Positions 36,609 through 46,881 of a stretch of 64,000 nucleotides of DNA are shown in pieces (position 1 is the stretch's first letter; the number at the start of each line of letters is the position of its first letter). This DNA is from Varibaculum cambriense (GTDB lineage: Bacteria; Actinomycetota; Actinomycetes; Actinomycetales; Actinomycetaceae): the NCBI RefSeq assembly GCF_022133705.1, contig NZ_JAKNHJ010000004.1:62001-126000 (forward strand), read 5' to 3'. The notes below the pieces were generated by a model. That model was not told the DNA's origin. It did not search any database and saw only the letters and a program-made list of their open reading frames with translations. A program made the position numbers and the translations under genes.

Positions 36609-37571
36609 TCAGTTTTCAGTGGGTATTTCAGCCGATTCTAATAGCGAGTGCGCCAGACCGGAATCCACTATTAGGGTGTCTACATATCCGCCTCTTAAGG
36701 TAGCCATGGTGGTGGCGGTTTTCCCACTACCGGAGGCGACTGCCACTTTCATGCGGGCTTCTTTCAGGGATTTCAGGCTAATACCAATTGTGCATTTATC
36801 TAGCTCTAGATCCGCCGGCAGACCTTCTGCATTTACAAAGCGGCACAGCAGGTCCCCTACTACTCCGCGGGAAATAAGTTTTTGTAGTCCCTGTTCAGAA
36901 ACATAACCAGAACGCACCAGAACTGAATCTGCTTCTAGTTTTCCCGGTGAAAAACAGATCACGTCAGCGTTTGCTGCCGCCTCCAGGGTCGCCTTGATAG
37001 AAAAGTCACTGCGCAGAGCAGAGGCAATTCGGCTATCTCCTACCAGTGCTGGCGCAGGTAGAATCCGCCCAAAACCTCCGGCTTTTTCTGCGATGGTACG
37101 GATCGATTCGGATACAAAATTGTCTTGCGTGTAGCTCGGCCCACCATTGGTTTGGATCACGGTAGTGCCCCGAGACCATTGATCCGGAAGCTCCCTGGCC
37201 ACCCGGGCAATCGTCTTCCCCCAAGAAACAGCCAAGGTTCGCGGCTGCGGACGTAGCGACTGCAAATGCCGGGCTGCGGCTCGAGCCACTGCGCGAAATG
37301 TAGCGTTTTCTCCGGTTTCTTGCGGAACCACTATCACTTTATCCAGATCAAAGTACTCTTTTAGTGCCTGCTCAAGCTGATAATGTTCGGCCTGCGGGGG
37401 CTCAATAGTTATCCGCACAATTCCGCGGTCACGGGCTTCTTGAATTAAACGGGAGGCTGTCCAGCGACTAAAGCCAAGCTTTTTTCCAATCTCGGCGTGG
37501 GTGAGAGAATTCTCGTAGTACATGCGAGCTGCCTCCACCAGCAGATCTACTCGATATTCTTCGCCGCTCAT
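36609..37571 (-). CDS. SorC/DeoR-type sugar-binding transcriptional regulator (second copy)
   Basis: 320 aa. N-terminal HTH SLTHAEIGKKLGFSRWTASRLIQEARDRGIV and a C-terminal sugar-phosphate domain with TLAVSWGKTIARVA and QTNGG. It is the same type as the protein at 12293-13246 but clearly diverged. Genes are 41 bp apart from the dehydrogenase gene in the same direction, suggesting cotranscription and control of it. Ribosome-binding site AAAGGGAG. Confidence 0.88.
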   Translation of the reverse strand: MSGEEYRVDLLVEAARMYYENSLTHAEIGKKLGFSRWTASRLIQEARDRGIVRITIEPPQAEHYQLEQALKEYFDLDKVIVVPQETGENATFRAVARAAARHLQSLRPQPRTLAVSWGKTIARVARELPDQWSRGTTVIQTNGGPSYTQDNFVSESIRTIAEKAGGFGRILPAPALVGDSRIASALRSDFSIKATLEAAANADVICFSPGKLEADSVLVRSGYVSEQGLQKLISRGVVGDLLCRFVNAEGLPADLELDKCTIGISLKSLKEARMKVAVASGSGKTATTMATLRGGYVDTLIVDSGLAHSLLESAEIPTEN

Positions 37572-37718
37572 GGTCTCCCTTTGGTTTTCTTCTCTTTTCT
37601 CAGCCTAAGCTGTTCCCTTTGGTCAGAATTATCAAAACCAATCCTTTGCAACAAAAGTGCACGACGGATACTACTTTGCCCTATCTTGGTAAAAAGCCAT
37701 GCTCAACAGTGCCAACGC

Positions 37719-39590
37719 CTAGTCAAGCAGGTCTGCTAATTCCTTTAGCATCGTCGAGGGCGTCATATGCGAACTTTCCAGCAAGTTATCGCGCGAATCC
37801 GTGGGCAAGAACGCCCGAGGAATACCAAAAGATTTAATCGGGGTGAAACAATTATTTCCCGCACAAGTGGTACGCAGCAAAGCTCCTACCCCATTGGTTA
37901 CTTCCCCGTCCTCGACAGTCACCACTAAATCGGCGGCCTCCACCTGGGCTAACAGCGCCGGAGAAGCTGGGATTACCCAACCGGGATCTACACACTTGAC
38001 CGTATGCTCGCGCGCGGCAAGTTCTTTTGACAGGGAGATCGCCGCATCCGCCATGGATCCTACTGCCACCACCAAAATTTTCTTACCGGTACTCGAAACC
38101 CGGAATAATATATCGAGACCGTTTTCGGTTGCTTCTGCCTTAATATCAGGAGGCACACTACCTTTGGGATAACGCACGATTGTAGGTCCGTCCTCAATCG
38201 AAACTGCCTGCCCCAATAGTTTGCGCAAGGTGCTGGCGTCCCGAGGCGCGGCTACTCTAATTCCGGGAATCATGGCGGCGATCGCCAGATCCCACATCCC
38301 GTTATGACTAGCCCCATCAGCTCCGGTAATACCCGCACGATCCAAAACCACGGTAATACCTTGTTTATGCAGGGAAGCATCCATTAACAGCTGATCGAAA
38401 GCCCGGTTTAAGAAGGTAGCGTAAAGGGCAATAACCGGGTGACACCCGGCAAAGGAAAGACCGGCGGCCATCGTCATCGCGTGCTGCTCCGCGATCCCCA
38501 CATCAAATACCCGCTGGGGGAACTGAGATCGCAGCGGTTTTAAACCTACCGGCTCCATCATAGCTGCCGATATCCCTACAATCTTGGGGTTACGTTTAGC
38601 AAGCTGCACAATTTCTTCCGCAAATACCGATGTCCACCCGAAGCGTTCCTTCTTTACCGGCAAGCCAGTTTCGGGATGAATCGGGCCGACAGTATGGAAA
38701 TGATCCGCATCATTTTCTTCTGCCGGAGAATATCCCCTACCTTTCTCCGTGATAACGTGCACAATGATCGGTCCGGAAAACTCTTTCGCCCGGGCAAGTT
38801 GGAATTCGGTGGCCACAATGTCGTGACCGTCAACGGGGCCGGTATATTTAATTCCCAGGTCGGAAAACATTACTTGTTCAGAAGAAACCATATCGGCCAT
38901 TCCGCGTTTAATCCCATGCAGGGCGTCATAGGTGAGTTCTCCGGGTTTACCGCGAGACTTAAGATGCTGTTTTCCCCAACGTAATGCCTTCTCATAGGCG
39001 GGAGAAGTACGTAGCGCATCCAGATGGTGCGCCAGTCCCCCGATAGTGGGCTCATAGGAACGACCGTTGTCATTAACTATGATAATCAAGCGAAGATCGG
39101 GACGTTCAGAGATATTGTTCAAAGCTTCCCAAGTCATTCCCCCGGTCATGGCACCATCTCCAATGACTGCCACCGTATAGGAACGATCTCCTTTAAGTGC
39201 TTTAGCTTCCGCTACCCCCTGCGCCCAAGACAACGCGGTAGAGGCATGGGAGTTTTCCACCACATCATGTACCGATTCCGCCCGCGAAGGATATCCCGAC
39301 AGCCCTTGCGCCGTGCGCAGCTGGGCAAAATTTTTGCGTCCGGTAAGGATCTTATGAACATAGGCTTGATGCCCGGTATCGAAAATAATGGTGTCGGTGG
39401 GGGAAGAAAACATGCGGTGGAGTGCAATCGTTAGCTCTACTACCCCCAGGTTAGGCCCCATATGCCCCCCGGTTTTTGCCACGTTCTCTACCAGGAATGA
39501 CCGAATCTCCCCGGCCAGGTCTGCCAGCTCTAGGCTAGAAAGCTTCTGCAAATCTGCCGGGTTATTTATCCGATCGAGTATTTTTGCCAC
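37719..39590 (-). CDS. dxs: 1-deoxy-D-xylulose-5-phosphate synthase
   Basis: 623 aa. TPP-dependent first enzyme of the MEP isoprenoid pathway. Motifs: GDGAMTGGMTWEALNN (TPP motif), HDVVENSHASTALS near residue 108, DRAGITGADGASHNGMWDLA and PVDGHDI. The start is GTG 39590, 6 nt after TAAACT, so probably leaderless. Confidence 0.95.
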   Translation of the reverse strand: MAKILDRINNPADLQKLSSLELADLAGEIRSFLVENVAKTGGHMGPNLGVVELTIALHRMFSSPTDTIIFDTGHQAYVHKILTGRKNFAQLRTAQGLSGYPSRAESVHDVVENSHASTALSWAQGVAEAKALKGDRSYTVAVIGDGAMTGGMTWEALNNISERPDLRLIIIVNDNGRSYEPTIGGLAHHLDALRTSPAYEKALRWGKQHLKSRGKPGELTYDALHGIKRGMADMVSSEQVMFSDLGIKYTGPVDGHDIVATEFQLARAKEFSGPIIVHVITEKGRGYSPAEENDADHFHTVGPIHPETGLPVKKERFGWTSVFAEEIVQLAKRNPKIVGISAAMMEPVGLKPLRSQFPQRVFDVGIAEQHAMTMAAGLSFAGCHPVIALYATFLNRAFDQLLMDASLHKQGITVVLDRAGITGADGASHNGMWDLAIAAMIPGIRVAAPRDASTLRKLLGQAVSIEDGPTIVRYPKGSVPPDIKAEATENGLDILFRVSSTGKKILVVAVGSMADAAISLSKELAAREHTVKCVDPGWVIPASPALLAQVEAADLVVTVEDGEVTNGVGALLRTTCAGNNCFTPIKSFGIPRAFLPTDSRDNLLESSHMTPSTMLKELADLLD

Positions 39591-39596
39591 CCAGCC

Positions 39597-39602
39597 AGTT
39601 TA
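39597..39602 (-). promoter_or_regulatory. -10 hexamer TAAACT, probable leaderless promoter of dxs
   Basis: TAAACT (TANNNT) ends exactly 6 nt before GTG 39590 and no Shine-Dalgarno sequence is present. Confidence 0.5.
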
Positions 39603-39686
39603 GCCACATTTTGTATTAATGAGGGCGGGGATGGATTTATCTACTACTTACTTGCGTGAGCCCGCCCGGCGCGCCAAACTGAAACC

Positions 39687-41486
39687 ATGGGTAAAAAACC
39701 TTCCGGACGTGCCAATTCTTTCTTGAACTCTCGCGCGGGACTCACTGCTTTGGCGATCACCATCGGAGCAATAGTAGGCCTAGTGGCGGTAGGTTTTTAC
39801 TACTTGATATCCGGTTGGAGTTACCTGACAACCGGTTATACCGATTACCCCGCTCACGCAGGGGCAGCCCACGGATTCCTCGGTTTATCACCGGCGTTTA
39901 TCATTGCAGTTCCCGTGCTGTCCGCCCTGCTATATGGACCGGTAGTGGAATATTTCACCCCCGGCAGTCGCGGACACGCCGTCCCGGAAGTGATGTTCGC
40001 TGTCCGCCGCAAAGGCGGGAGAATTCCTGGGCGCACCGCCCTAGTGAAACTTTTTGCCACTTCTCTGACCTTGGGAGGAGGGGGAAATGCGGGCAGAGAA
40101 GGCCCGATTGTGATGATTGGTGCCGCGATTTCTTCTTGGGTAGGAACCCGCCTGGGATTAATTAAACAACGGCTGATGTTCCTGTGTGCTTGCGGAGCTG
40201 CTGCCGGGATTGCCGCTACCTTTAATGCTCCCCTGGCAGGTGCCTGTTTCGCGGTAGAACTGGTGCTGGGAGCCTTAAGCGCGGAAGACTTTGTTTTCAT
40301 TGTGTTTGCCTCCGTTTCGGCTTCCCTCATCTCGCAACAGTTTCTTCCTGACCAGGCCAGTGTGCCCCTCAGCCAATCTTTGGACGTGTTTTCCCATAGC
40401 GATTATCTGCTTGTGGCGTTGGCGGCTTTGGCAGCGACGTTGGCGGGGATCGGGTTTTCTAAACTTCTCTACCTGGTTTGGGATGGGATTGACCTGGTTT
40501 ATCACTGGAAGGCTTGGTTTCGCCCGGTCGCTGGTTCATTGGTTCTGGGAGTATTCCTCTACTTTTTTCCCTTGCTCTATGGCACTGGGGAAAGCGTACA
40601 GTTGCGGGTACTCTCGGGTGATTTTCCGGTTTGGATGATTCTAGCGTTACTTTTTGGGCGCGCTTTGAGTGCCGCTTTCACTATTTCTATGGGGGGAGCG
40701 GGCGGAGTCTTCGGTCCCACCTTATTTGTAGGCGCCTGTGCGGGTATGGCGGTGGGACAGCTAGTCCAACCTTGGTCGGCTTCTTCTACTGCCATTTATG
40801 GAGTAATCGGTATGGGCGCGGCTTTCGCGGCTGCCTCCCGCGCACCCTTAACCGCAGTCTTCATCATTATCGAGATGACCAGGCAGTATTCCCTGATTCT
40901 CCCGATGATGCTGGCGGTAGGGATTGCCACCGGGATTTCGCTATTTATGACCCGCTCGACTATTTATACCCAAAAACTGCACCGTCGCGGTGACCGGCTG
41001 TCAGACCCGGTTTCGGCTACTTTACTGGGAACCAGTACGGCGGCGGATTTAATGCATCAGCCACCGCAAGTTTTAAACACTGATATTACTTTGAGGCAGG
41101 CCGAAAAAACCCTAGAAACCTCCGGAGAAGTCTCGCTGGCAGTGGTAGATGCGCAAGGAGTATTTCAAGGCTCGATAAGTGCCCTATTGCTGCGCGAAGA
41201 AATCGAAAAACGTGGCGAGGAGGTGCCCCTGTCTGAAATCCGCCTGGTATCAGCGTTTTGTTCTCCCAGTGAACTCCCTAGTCAAATCCTCAAGGAGCTG
41301 GCGCAGTCCTCACTTTCGAACCTGCCGGTAGTGGGACGCTCCCAAGAAGTCTTGGGTTATGTGCGAGGACGCGACCTGATCTTCAAGCTTTACCGGCAGC
41401 AAACCCGCGCGCTCAACCAACGCGACCTAGGCGATTCCCTGGGCAAGCGCATTCGCAAGCGCTGGAAACATCGCCACCACCGCTAA
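39687..41486 (+). CDS. ClC-type chloride channel/transporter with C-terminal CBS pair
   Basis: 599 aa, about 10-12 membrane helices. Selectivity motifs are GSRGHAVPEV, GGGGNAGREGPIVMIGAA and GGAGGVFGPTLF, in the usual three-loop order. Residues about 450-585 form a CBS pair. In the helix-D motif GREGP the residue is Glu, which is the gating glutamate of transporters. It may help acid resistance or chloride balance, which would fit the arginine deiminase pair. A long inverted repeat lies just beyond its stop codon. Confidence 0.92.
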   Translation: MGKKPSGRANSFLNSRAGLTALAITIGAIVGLVAVGFYYLISGWSYLTTGYTDYPAHAGAAHGFLGLSPAFIIAVPVLSALLYGPVVEYFTPGSRGHAVPEVMFAVRRKGGRIPGRTALVKLFATSLTLGGGGNAGREGPIVMIGAAISSWVGTRLGLIKQRLMFLCACGAAAGIAATFNAPLAGACFAVELVLGALSAEDFVFIVFASVSASLISQQFLPDQASVPLSQSLDVFSHSDYLLVALAALAATLAGIGFSKLLYLVWDGIDLVYHWKAWFRPVAGSLVLGVFLYFFPLLYGTGESVQLRVLSGDFPVWMILALLFGRALSAAFTISMGGAGGVFGPTLFVGACAGMAVGQLVQPWSASSTAIYGVIGMGAAFAAASRAPLTAVFIIIEMTRQYSLILPMMLAVGIATGISLFMTRSTIYTQKLHRRGDRLSDPVSATLLGTSTAADLMHQPPQVLNTDITLRQAEKTLETSGEVSLAVVDAQGVFQGSISALLLREEIEKRGEEVPLSEIRLVSAFCSPSELPSQILKELAQSSLSNLPVVGRSQEVLGYVRGRDLIFKLYRQQTRALNQRDLGDSLGKRIRKRWKHRHHR

Positions 41487-41491
41487 CGCCA

Positions 41492-41641
41492 CTCTGGGCA
41501 CGGTAAAAGATGCGAGAGACCGGTTGCAATCTCTAACCGAAACATCGGAAACATACTTGTTTGTCTCAGTGAGATATTGCCTCTAGCCGGATGCAAGCAC
41601 AGCTAATCTAGGTCCTCCGAGCGCTTTTACCGTGCCCAGAG
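41492..41641. repeat. 18-bp perfect inverted repeat flanking 114 nt between convergent genes
   Basis: CTCTGGGCACGGTAAAAG (41492-41509) is repeated inverted at 41624-41641. The 114-nt interior holds smaller hairpins such as AGAGA-n10-TCTCT and TCTCAGTGAGA. It occupies almost all of the 174-bp gap between the ends of clc and acnA. It may act as a two-way terminator-like structure, a structured 3' UTR, or a small miniature element. Confidence 0.7.
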
Positions 41642-41660
41642 CACAAGCGTTATGGCATTC

Positions 41661-44363
41661 CTAGGCAACTAGGTTGCGCAGCACGTATTGCAGGATCCCA
41701 CCGTGGCGGTAGTACTGGGCTTCACCGGGAGTGTCGATCCGCACGGTGGCGTCAAACTCTACGACGGAGCCATCCGTCTTAGTCGCGGTCACCTTCATAA
41801 CCTGCGGAGTTATCCCCTCATTGAGCTGGGTAATCCCGTTAATATCGAAGGTTTCAGTCCCGTCCAGACCGAGAGAATCGGCGCTTTCGCCCTCGGGGAA
41901 CTGTAGCGGGAGAATCCCCATCCCGATCAGGTTGGAGCGGTGAATACGTTCGAAAGACCGCGCGATAACCGCTTTTACGCCTAGCAGCAAAGTTCCTTTA
42001 GCGGCCCAGTCACGCGAAGATCCGGTTCCGTATTCTTTACCACCAAGCACCACCAGGGGTACGCCGGCCTGAGCGTAGGAAACCGAAGCGTCGTAAACCG
42101 GCACTACCGGAGCATCCGCTTTGGTGAAGTCCTTGGTGAACCCGCCCTCGACATTGTCAAGTAGCTGGTTACGGATACGGATATTTGCGAAGGTGCCGCG
42201 CATCATCACTTCGTGGTTACCGCGCCGCGAACCATAGGAGTTGAAGTTGCGCCGTTCCACTCCGTGGGAGCTTAGGTATTGACCAGCCGGCGTCTTGGAG
42301 GCAAACGCACCTGCGGGAGAAATGTGGTCGGTAGTTACCGAATCTCCTAGTTTCAGCAGCACTCTAGCTCCGGAAATGTCTGCTACCGGATCCGGGGTTT
42401 CCGGCATTCCTTCAAAGAAAGGTGCCCGGCGTACATAGGTGGAGTCATCATCCCAGGCAAAAGTGGATGAATCGGGTACCTCCAGCGATTGCCAGCGGTG
42501 ATCGCCCTCGAATACGCTGCGGTAATCCTGCAGATACATATCGCGATCGATAGCTTGACCGATAGCTTTTTCTACTTCTTCGGCAGCTGGCCAAATATCA
42601 CGCAGGTAGACGGGATTCCCGCGGTTATCCGTTCCCAACGCCTCGGTTTCAAAATCAAAATCCATAGTTCCCGCGAGCGCGTAGGAAATCACCAGGGGCG
42701 GGGATGCTAAGTAGTTCATCTTCACATCGGGGTTAATCCGTCCCTCAAAGTTACGGTTACCAGACAGCACGGACACCACGGTCAGGTCTGCGTCCGCTAC
42801 CGTGTTGTGAACTTCCTCTGGCAGCGGCCCGGAGTTACCGATACAGGTAGTACAGCCGTAGCCGACAATATCGAATCCCAGCTGCGACAGATACGGCATT
42901 AGACCAGCCTTTTCGTAGTAGTCGCGTACTACTTGGGAACCGGGAGCTAGCGAAGTTTTCACCCAGGGCTTAGGCGTTAGTCCCCTTTCAGTGGCGTTCT
43001 TGGCAAGTAAACCCGCCGCCATCATCACCGAGGGATTCGAGGTGTTAGTACAGGAAGTAATGGAGGCTATCACCACGTTGCCGTGATCCATGGCTACTTC
43101 TTCCCCACCGGCCAGTTTCACCTGGGTGGGGCGGGTAGGACGCATAAGTGTCGGATCAATGGTCTTATCGCCGGCAACATAGTCGGGCAAAATCTTCTTG
43201 AAGGAATCTTTAGCCATTGCCAGTTCGATGCGGTCTTGGGGACGCTTCGGACCGGCAATCGAGGGCACTACCGTGGACAGATCCAGTTCCAGATATTCGC
43301 TATACCGTGCCTCGCGAGCAGGGTCATGCCACAGTCCTTGCCGCTTGGCGTACTCGCGCACTAGGGCGCAGGATTCTTCGCTGCGACCGGTTAGGTGCAG
43401 GTAGTCAATAGTGACCTCATCGATCGGGAAGATAGCGGCAGTAGAGCCAAACTCCGGAGACATATTGCCGATAGTGGCGCGGTTAGCTAGAGGAACTGCC
43501 CCCACTCCCTCGCCATAGAACTCGACGAATTTGCCGACTACTCCATGGTCACGCAACATTTGGGTAATGGTGAGCACCACATCGGTGGCGGTGGCTCCCG
43601 GCGCGATTTCACCGGTCAGTTTGAAGCCCACTACCCGCGGAATCAGCATCGATACCGGCTGGCCGAGCATGGCTGCCTCAGCCTCGATTCCGCCGACGCC
43701 CCAGCCGAGGACGCCTAGGCCGTTAACCATGGTGGTGTGGGAGTCGGTACCTACCAAAGTATCGGGGTAAGCCAGCGCGCCGTCCTCGTCCTTATCGGCG
43801 AATACTACCCGCGCCAGGTATTCGATATTTACCTGGTGCACAATCCCGGTTCCCGGGGGTACTACCCGGAAGTTTTCGAAGGCGCCTTGCCCCCAGCGCA
43901 GGAACTGGTAGCGTTCCTGGTTGCGCTGATACTCGATATCCATATTTTTTTCCACGGCATCTTGAGAGCCGAATACGTCGATCTGCACCGAGTGGTCAAT
44001 AACCATTTCCGCCGGCACCTGCGGGTTAATCAGGTCAGGGTCTTTGCCCAGGTTCACCACCGCGTCCCGCATAGTCGCCAGATCCACGATGCAGGGAACA
44101 CCGGTGAAATCTTGCATTAAGACTCGAGCCGGGCTGTACTGGATTTCCTGGCTAGGCTGAGCATCCGGATCCCAGTTCGCAATCTGCGTGATCTGCTCTT
44201 TGGTGATATTTTTCCCGTCCTCGTTACGCAGCAGGTTCTCTGCCAGGATTTTGAGGGAGTAGGGTAATTTTTCGGTGCCGGGCACCGCTTTCAGGTCATA
44301 GATTTTATAGCTCTTATCGCCGACTTTTAACTGGGTCGCGGCGCCAAAGCTGTTCAAACTCAT
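41661..44363 (-). CDS. acnA: Aconitate hydratase
   Basis: 900 aa from ATG 44363 ([10 protein letters not shown]), preceded by GGGAGG; the in-frame reading upstream to 44543 is unlike the family. Cluster Cys ligands lie in [11 protein letters not shown] and [12 protein letters not shown]; substrate motifs include [22 protein letters not shown] and [10 protein letters not shown]. It converts citrate to isocitrate in the TCA cycle and depends on the Fe-S supply from the suf operon in this window. Confidence 0.97.
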   Translation of the reverse strand: MSLNSFGAATQLKVGDKSYKIYDLKAVPGTEKLPYSLKILAENLLRNEDGKNITKEQITQIANWDPDAQPSQEIQYSPARVLMQDFTGVPCIVDLATMRDAVVNLGKDPDLINPQVPAEMVIDHSVQIDVFGSQDAVEKNMDIEYQRNQERYQFLRWGQGAFENFRVVPPGTGIVHQVNIEYLARVVFADKDEDGALAYPDTLVGTDSHTTMVNGLGVLGWGVGGIEAEAAMLGQPVSMLIPRVVGFKLTGEIAPGATATDVVLTITQMLRDHGVVGKFVEFYGEGVGAVPLANRATIGNMSPEFGSTAAIFPIDEVTIDYLHLTGRSEESCALVREYAKRQGLWHDPAREARYSEYLELDLSTVVPSIAGPKRPQDRIELAMAKDSFKKILPDYVAGDKTIDPTLMRPTRPTQVKLAGGEEVAMDHGNVVIASITSCTNTSNPSVMMAAGLLAKNATERGLTPKPWVKTSLAPGSQVVRDYYEKAGLMPYLSQLGFDIVGYGCTTCIGNSGPLPEEVHNTVADADLTVVSVLSGNRNFEGRINPDVKMNYLASPPLVISYALAGTMDFDFETEALGTDNRGNPVYLRDIWPAAEEVEKAIGQAIDRDMYLQDYRSVFEGDHRWQSLEVPDSSTFAWDDDSTYVRRAPFFEGMPETPDPVADISGARVLLKLGDSVTTDHISPAGAFASKTPAGQYLSSHGVERRNFNSYGSRRGNHEVMMRGTFANIRIRNQLLDNVEGGFTKDFTKADAPVVPVYDASVSYAQAGVPLVVLGGKEYGTGSSRDWAAKGTLLLGVKAVIARSFERIHRSNLIGMGILPLQFPEGESADSLGLDGTETFDINGITQLNEGITPQVMKVTATKTDGSVVEFDATVRIDTPGEAQYYRHGGILQYVLRNLVA

Positions 44364-44519
44364 TGCAACCTCCCGCAGGGAATCAAAATATTTTCTCTTG
44401 ATATCAAGATACTTTGCGGAGCGCGCGAATGCCAGTGTTAAGAACTTTTTGACTCTTAGAGCGGACAGAAAGCTGCGCAGCGGAGAGCAAATAATCCTTT
44501 CCACCTGAGAGGACGAATA

Positions 44520-44560
44520 CGCGGGCTGAAGATAGAGCGTCACTCTGTCTTCAGCCCGCG
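44520..44560 (-). terminator. Hairpin downstream of the histidine-triad gene
   Basis: A 13-bp perfect stem CGCGGGCTGAAGA (44520-44532 with 44548-44560), extended by AGAG/CTCT inside, lies about 100 bp after the stop of the Zn operon and before acnA. It has no U-tract. Confidence 0.55.
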
Positions 44561-44656
44561 GGCACGATTACATCCCTAAACGTCAAGGATTTATAAAAGA
44601 ATTTCCTTACCTAATTTTCTTTTACGTTACTTTTCAGAAAGCATTCTTAGAAACTC

Positions 44657-46075
44657 TTAGGACGCAACCTCGGCAGCGCTCCCCCACCCGTTTTCTCCTT
44701 TGGGGCGAGCTTCGGGGTGCATTATCAAATACTTCAAGGTAGCAACCACCTGCCGGGCGCTGTAGCCATGGAACATATTGTCTTTACCACCTTTGGCGAA
44801 CTGAATAATCGTATCCAAAGTCATGTAGTGGTAGTGATCGTAATGAGGAATCACAAAGCGCTGTTTTTCATGGTCATACCGGGTGGTGTGGGTGACATTG
44901 CCGTAAGTGATGTACTCCAAGGGGACTATCAATTTCGCCTCTACCTCGTCATAAGTGAAACGTTCATCTTCCTCAATCGGCGAAGTATCTTTCGGTTTTT
45001 CTTCCTGATATTCGGTGATTTTAATATCGGGATATAGCGCGGAGGGATCTGTATAACTAATCCCCTCGTGCCCATCGGCAAAGTGCAGATGCCAATGGTC
45101 ACCGTGGCGTTCAATTCTTACTACCCGTTCCGGATCATTGGGGTCTTGTTTTCCACTTCCCGGTTTAGGCTTTGGCTTTGGCTCTGCTTCCGGCTTTGGG
45201 GTTTGCCCTTTATCGGGCTTGCTTGCACTCCCGCTACCGGAATGCGATCCGGCGTATTGCCCAATCTTGATTCGCGGGAACACCTTGACAGGATTATCGT
45301 AAGTAATATATTCCTGCCCGTCCTTGGTGTAGGCATGATAGTGATCTCCGTGTTGCAAAATCTTCACGATTGGCAGTTTCGCCAGCTGCTGCAAGGAAAC
45401 GACCGACACAAACGGCAGTTTTCCTCCCGGAGCCGGTTTCGTATGGCTACCGCTGGTACCTTTGTTTCCTTTGGAGCTAAGTGCTGGGTTAAATGGGGAG
45501 GACGGGCCAGCCGGACGCGGTGACCATACGCTAGGTACGGTTACTTTTCCATTCCCGTGACTACCGTTATAAGTTCCGACCGCAACCCCAGGGTATAGAG
45601 AGCGCGGATCACTATAGGTAATAAACTCTCGACCATCAGCAGTGTAAACATGGTAGTGATCACCGTGTTTCAATATCTTTACTACCCCGTTTGACGCGAG
45701 CGAGGACAGTTGAGAAGTAGAAACTACTTTCGCAGCCCCTTTTAGCTGACCAGCATTCTTTGCTTTTGAAGGGTCAGTGTAGGTAATGATTTCCCGGCCG
45801 TCCTTAGTGTATACATGCCAGTGATCTCCATGTTTCCTGACTCTTACAATCTCATTGTTAGCAACTTCCGCGTCTACTAACACTTCAGTGGTTTCATCTT
45901 GTTTATATTTGGGCTCTTTTGGTTGCACTCTCGCGCCTCCCGCAGTGGAGATACCACTCCCTCGGGATTGAAATTCATTGCTGCCCCCAAAAGCCAGCCC
46001 CAGCGCGAATGCGCTTGAGGTAAGCACCAGGGTTAATGCCACTGCAACCCCAATTATTACTTTATTAATTTTCAT
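44657..46075 (-). CDS. Secreted histidine-triad protein (streptococcal Pht-like)
   Basis: 472 aa with an N-terminal hydrophobic export/anchor segment (about residues 5-28). Five HxxHxH triads are visible: HGDHWH 82-87, HGDHYH 137-142 and 242-247, HGDHWH 324-329 and HYDHYH 411-416; the first four are each followed by a DGxExIxY element. Streptococcal Pht proteins bind Zn at the surface and help AdcAII. Pro/Lys-rich spacers (280-310) separate repeats. It is the last gene of the znuACB-like operon, 9 bp from the permease gene. ATG start with AAGGAG upstream. Confidence 0.9.
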   Translation of the reverse strand: MKINKVIIGVAVALTLVLTSSAFALGLAFGGSNEFQSRGSGISTAGGARVQPKEPKYKQDETTEVLVDAEVANNEIVRVRKHGDHWHVYTKDGREIITYTDPSKAKNAGQLKGAAKVVSTSQLSSLASNGVVKILKHGDHYHVYTADGREFITYSDPRSLYPGVAVGTYNGSHGNGKVTVPSVWSPRPAGPSSPFNPALSSKGNKGTSGSHTKPAPGGKLPFVSVVSLQQLAKLPIVKILQHGDHYHAYTKDGQEYITYDNPVKVFPRIKIGQYAGSHSGSGSASKPDKGQTPKPEAEPKPKPKPGSGKQDPNDPERVVRIERHGDHWHLHFADGHEGISYTDPSALYPDIKITEYQEEKPKDTSPIEEDERFTYDEVEAKLIVPLEYITYGNVTHTTRYDHEKQRFVIPHYDHYHYMTLDTIIQFAKGGKDNMFHGYSARQVVATLKYLIMHPEARPKGENGWGSAAEVAS

Positions 46076-46083
46076 TTTTCTCC

Positions 46084-46881
46084 TTACTTTTTACGAAAGA
46101 CTAAGGCCGTAAGCAGCCCGAATACGGATATGAGGACGATTACCGCGCCGGGGCGCAGGTTTTGGTAGTACGAGATAATTAGCCCCGCGTACACGAACAC
46201 GAGGGAGGCTCCTATCGAAACTAGGAGCGTACCGCGATAGGTTTTAGCCAATTGCATAGCGCAAATTGAGGGGATAACCAGGATAGAGGACACTATCAGC
46301 GACCCAATGGTTTTAGCGGCTACCGAGACTGACAGCGCCACCAGCAGCGAGAACACAAAGTTCAGCTTGCGGGAGTTAATCCCCAGTAACCTGGCCACTT
46401 CAGTATCAAATAGGGTGAGATAGAGGCGCCGGTACAGGAGTTTGTAAATGATCAAAACTACCAACCCCACCCCCAACACCAGATATAACTCAAGGTCACC
46501 GAGGGTAACTATCGAGCCAAATAGATAGGTGGTGATGGCGCTAGAGCCACCGGAGAAACTGGTGAAAATCCCCGCCAGCCCGATTGAGGCAGCCAAAATA
46601 ATGACGGTAGATATTTCTTGATAGGCACGCAAACGAGCCCTCAGCGCCTCCACCCCTAAAGCGGCAATTACGCAGGCAACCACCGAACCTACTAGCGGAT
46701 TAAACCCGAACGCTAACCCGGCGGCTACACCCGCGAGAGAGGAATGCGAGAGCGTATCCCCCATCATTGACAGCCGCTTCAACACAATCGGTAATCCGAT
46801 TAGAGGTAAAAGTACTGCCAGGATGGTTCCTACCAGAAAAGCGCGCTGCATGAAGTCATAGGCAAGCAGATTCACCGGCAC
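46084..46881 (-). CDS. znuB: Metal (Zn/Mn) ABC transporter permease, ZnuB-like
   Basis: 265 aa, seven to eight membrane segments, family ABC-3. Motif LPLIGLPIVLKRLSMMGDTLSHSSLAGVAAG is typical of ZnuB/AdcB. It overlaps the ATPase gene by 26 bp in the same direction. Substrate is inferred to be Zn from the operon (histidine-triad protein and Zur-like box). Confidence 0.9.
   Translation of the reverse strand: MPVNLLAYDFMQRAFLVGTILAVLLPLIGLPIVLKRLSMMGDTLSHSSLAGVAAGLAFGFNPLVGSVVACVIAALGVEALRARLRAYQEISTVIILAASIGLAGIFTSFSGGSSAITTYLFGSIVTLGDLELYLVLGVGLVVLIIYKLLYRRLYLTLFDTEVARLLGINSRKLNFVFSLLVALSVSVAAKTIGSLIVSSILVIPSICAMQLAKTYRGTLLVSIGASLVFVYAGLIISYYQNLRPGAVIVLISVFGLLTALVFRKK

Noticed and set aside
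41492-41641. Insertion sequence with terminal repeats
   Set aside because: The 114-nt interior has no transposase coding potential and no target duplication was seen; only a non-autonomous element remains possible.
44364-44543. N-terminal 60-residue extension of aconitase
   Set aside because: The family start MSLNSFG at 44363 has a clear GGGAGG, and the upstream frame is unlike any aconitase.
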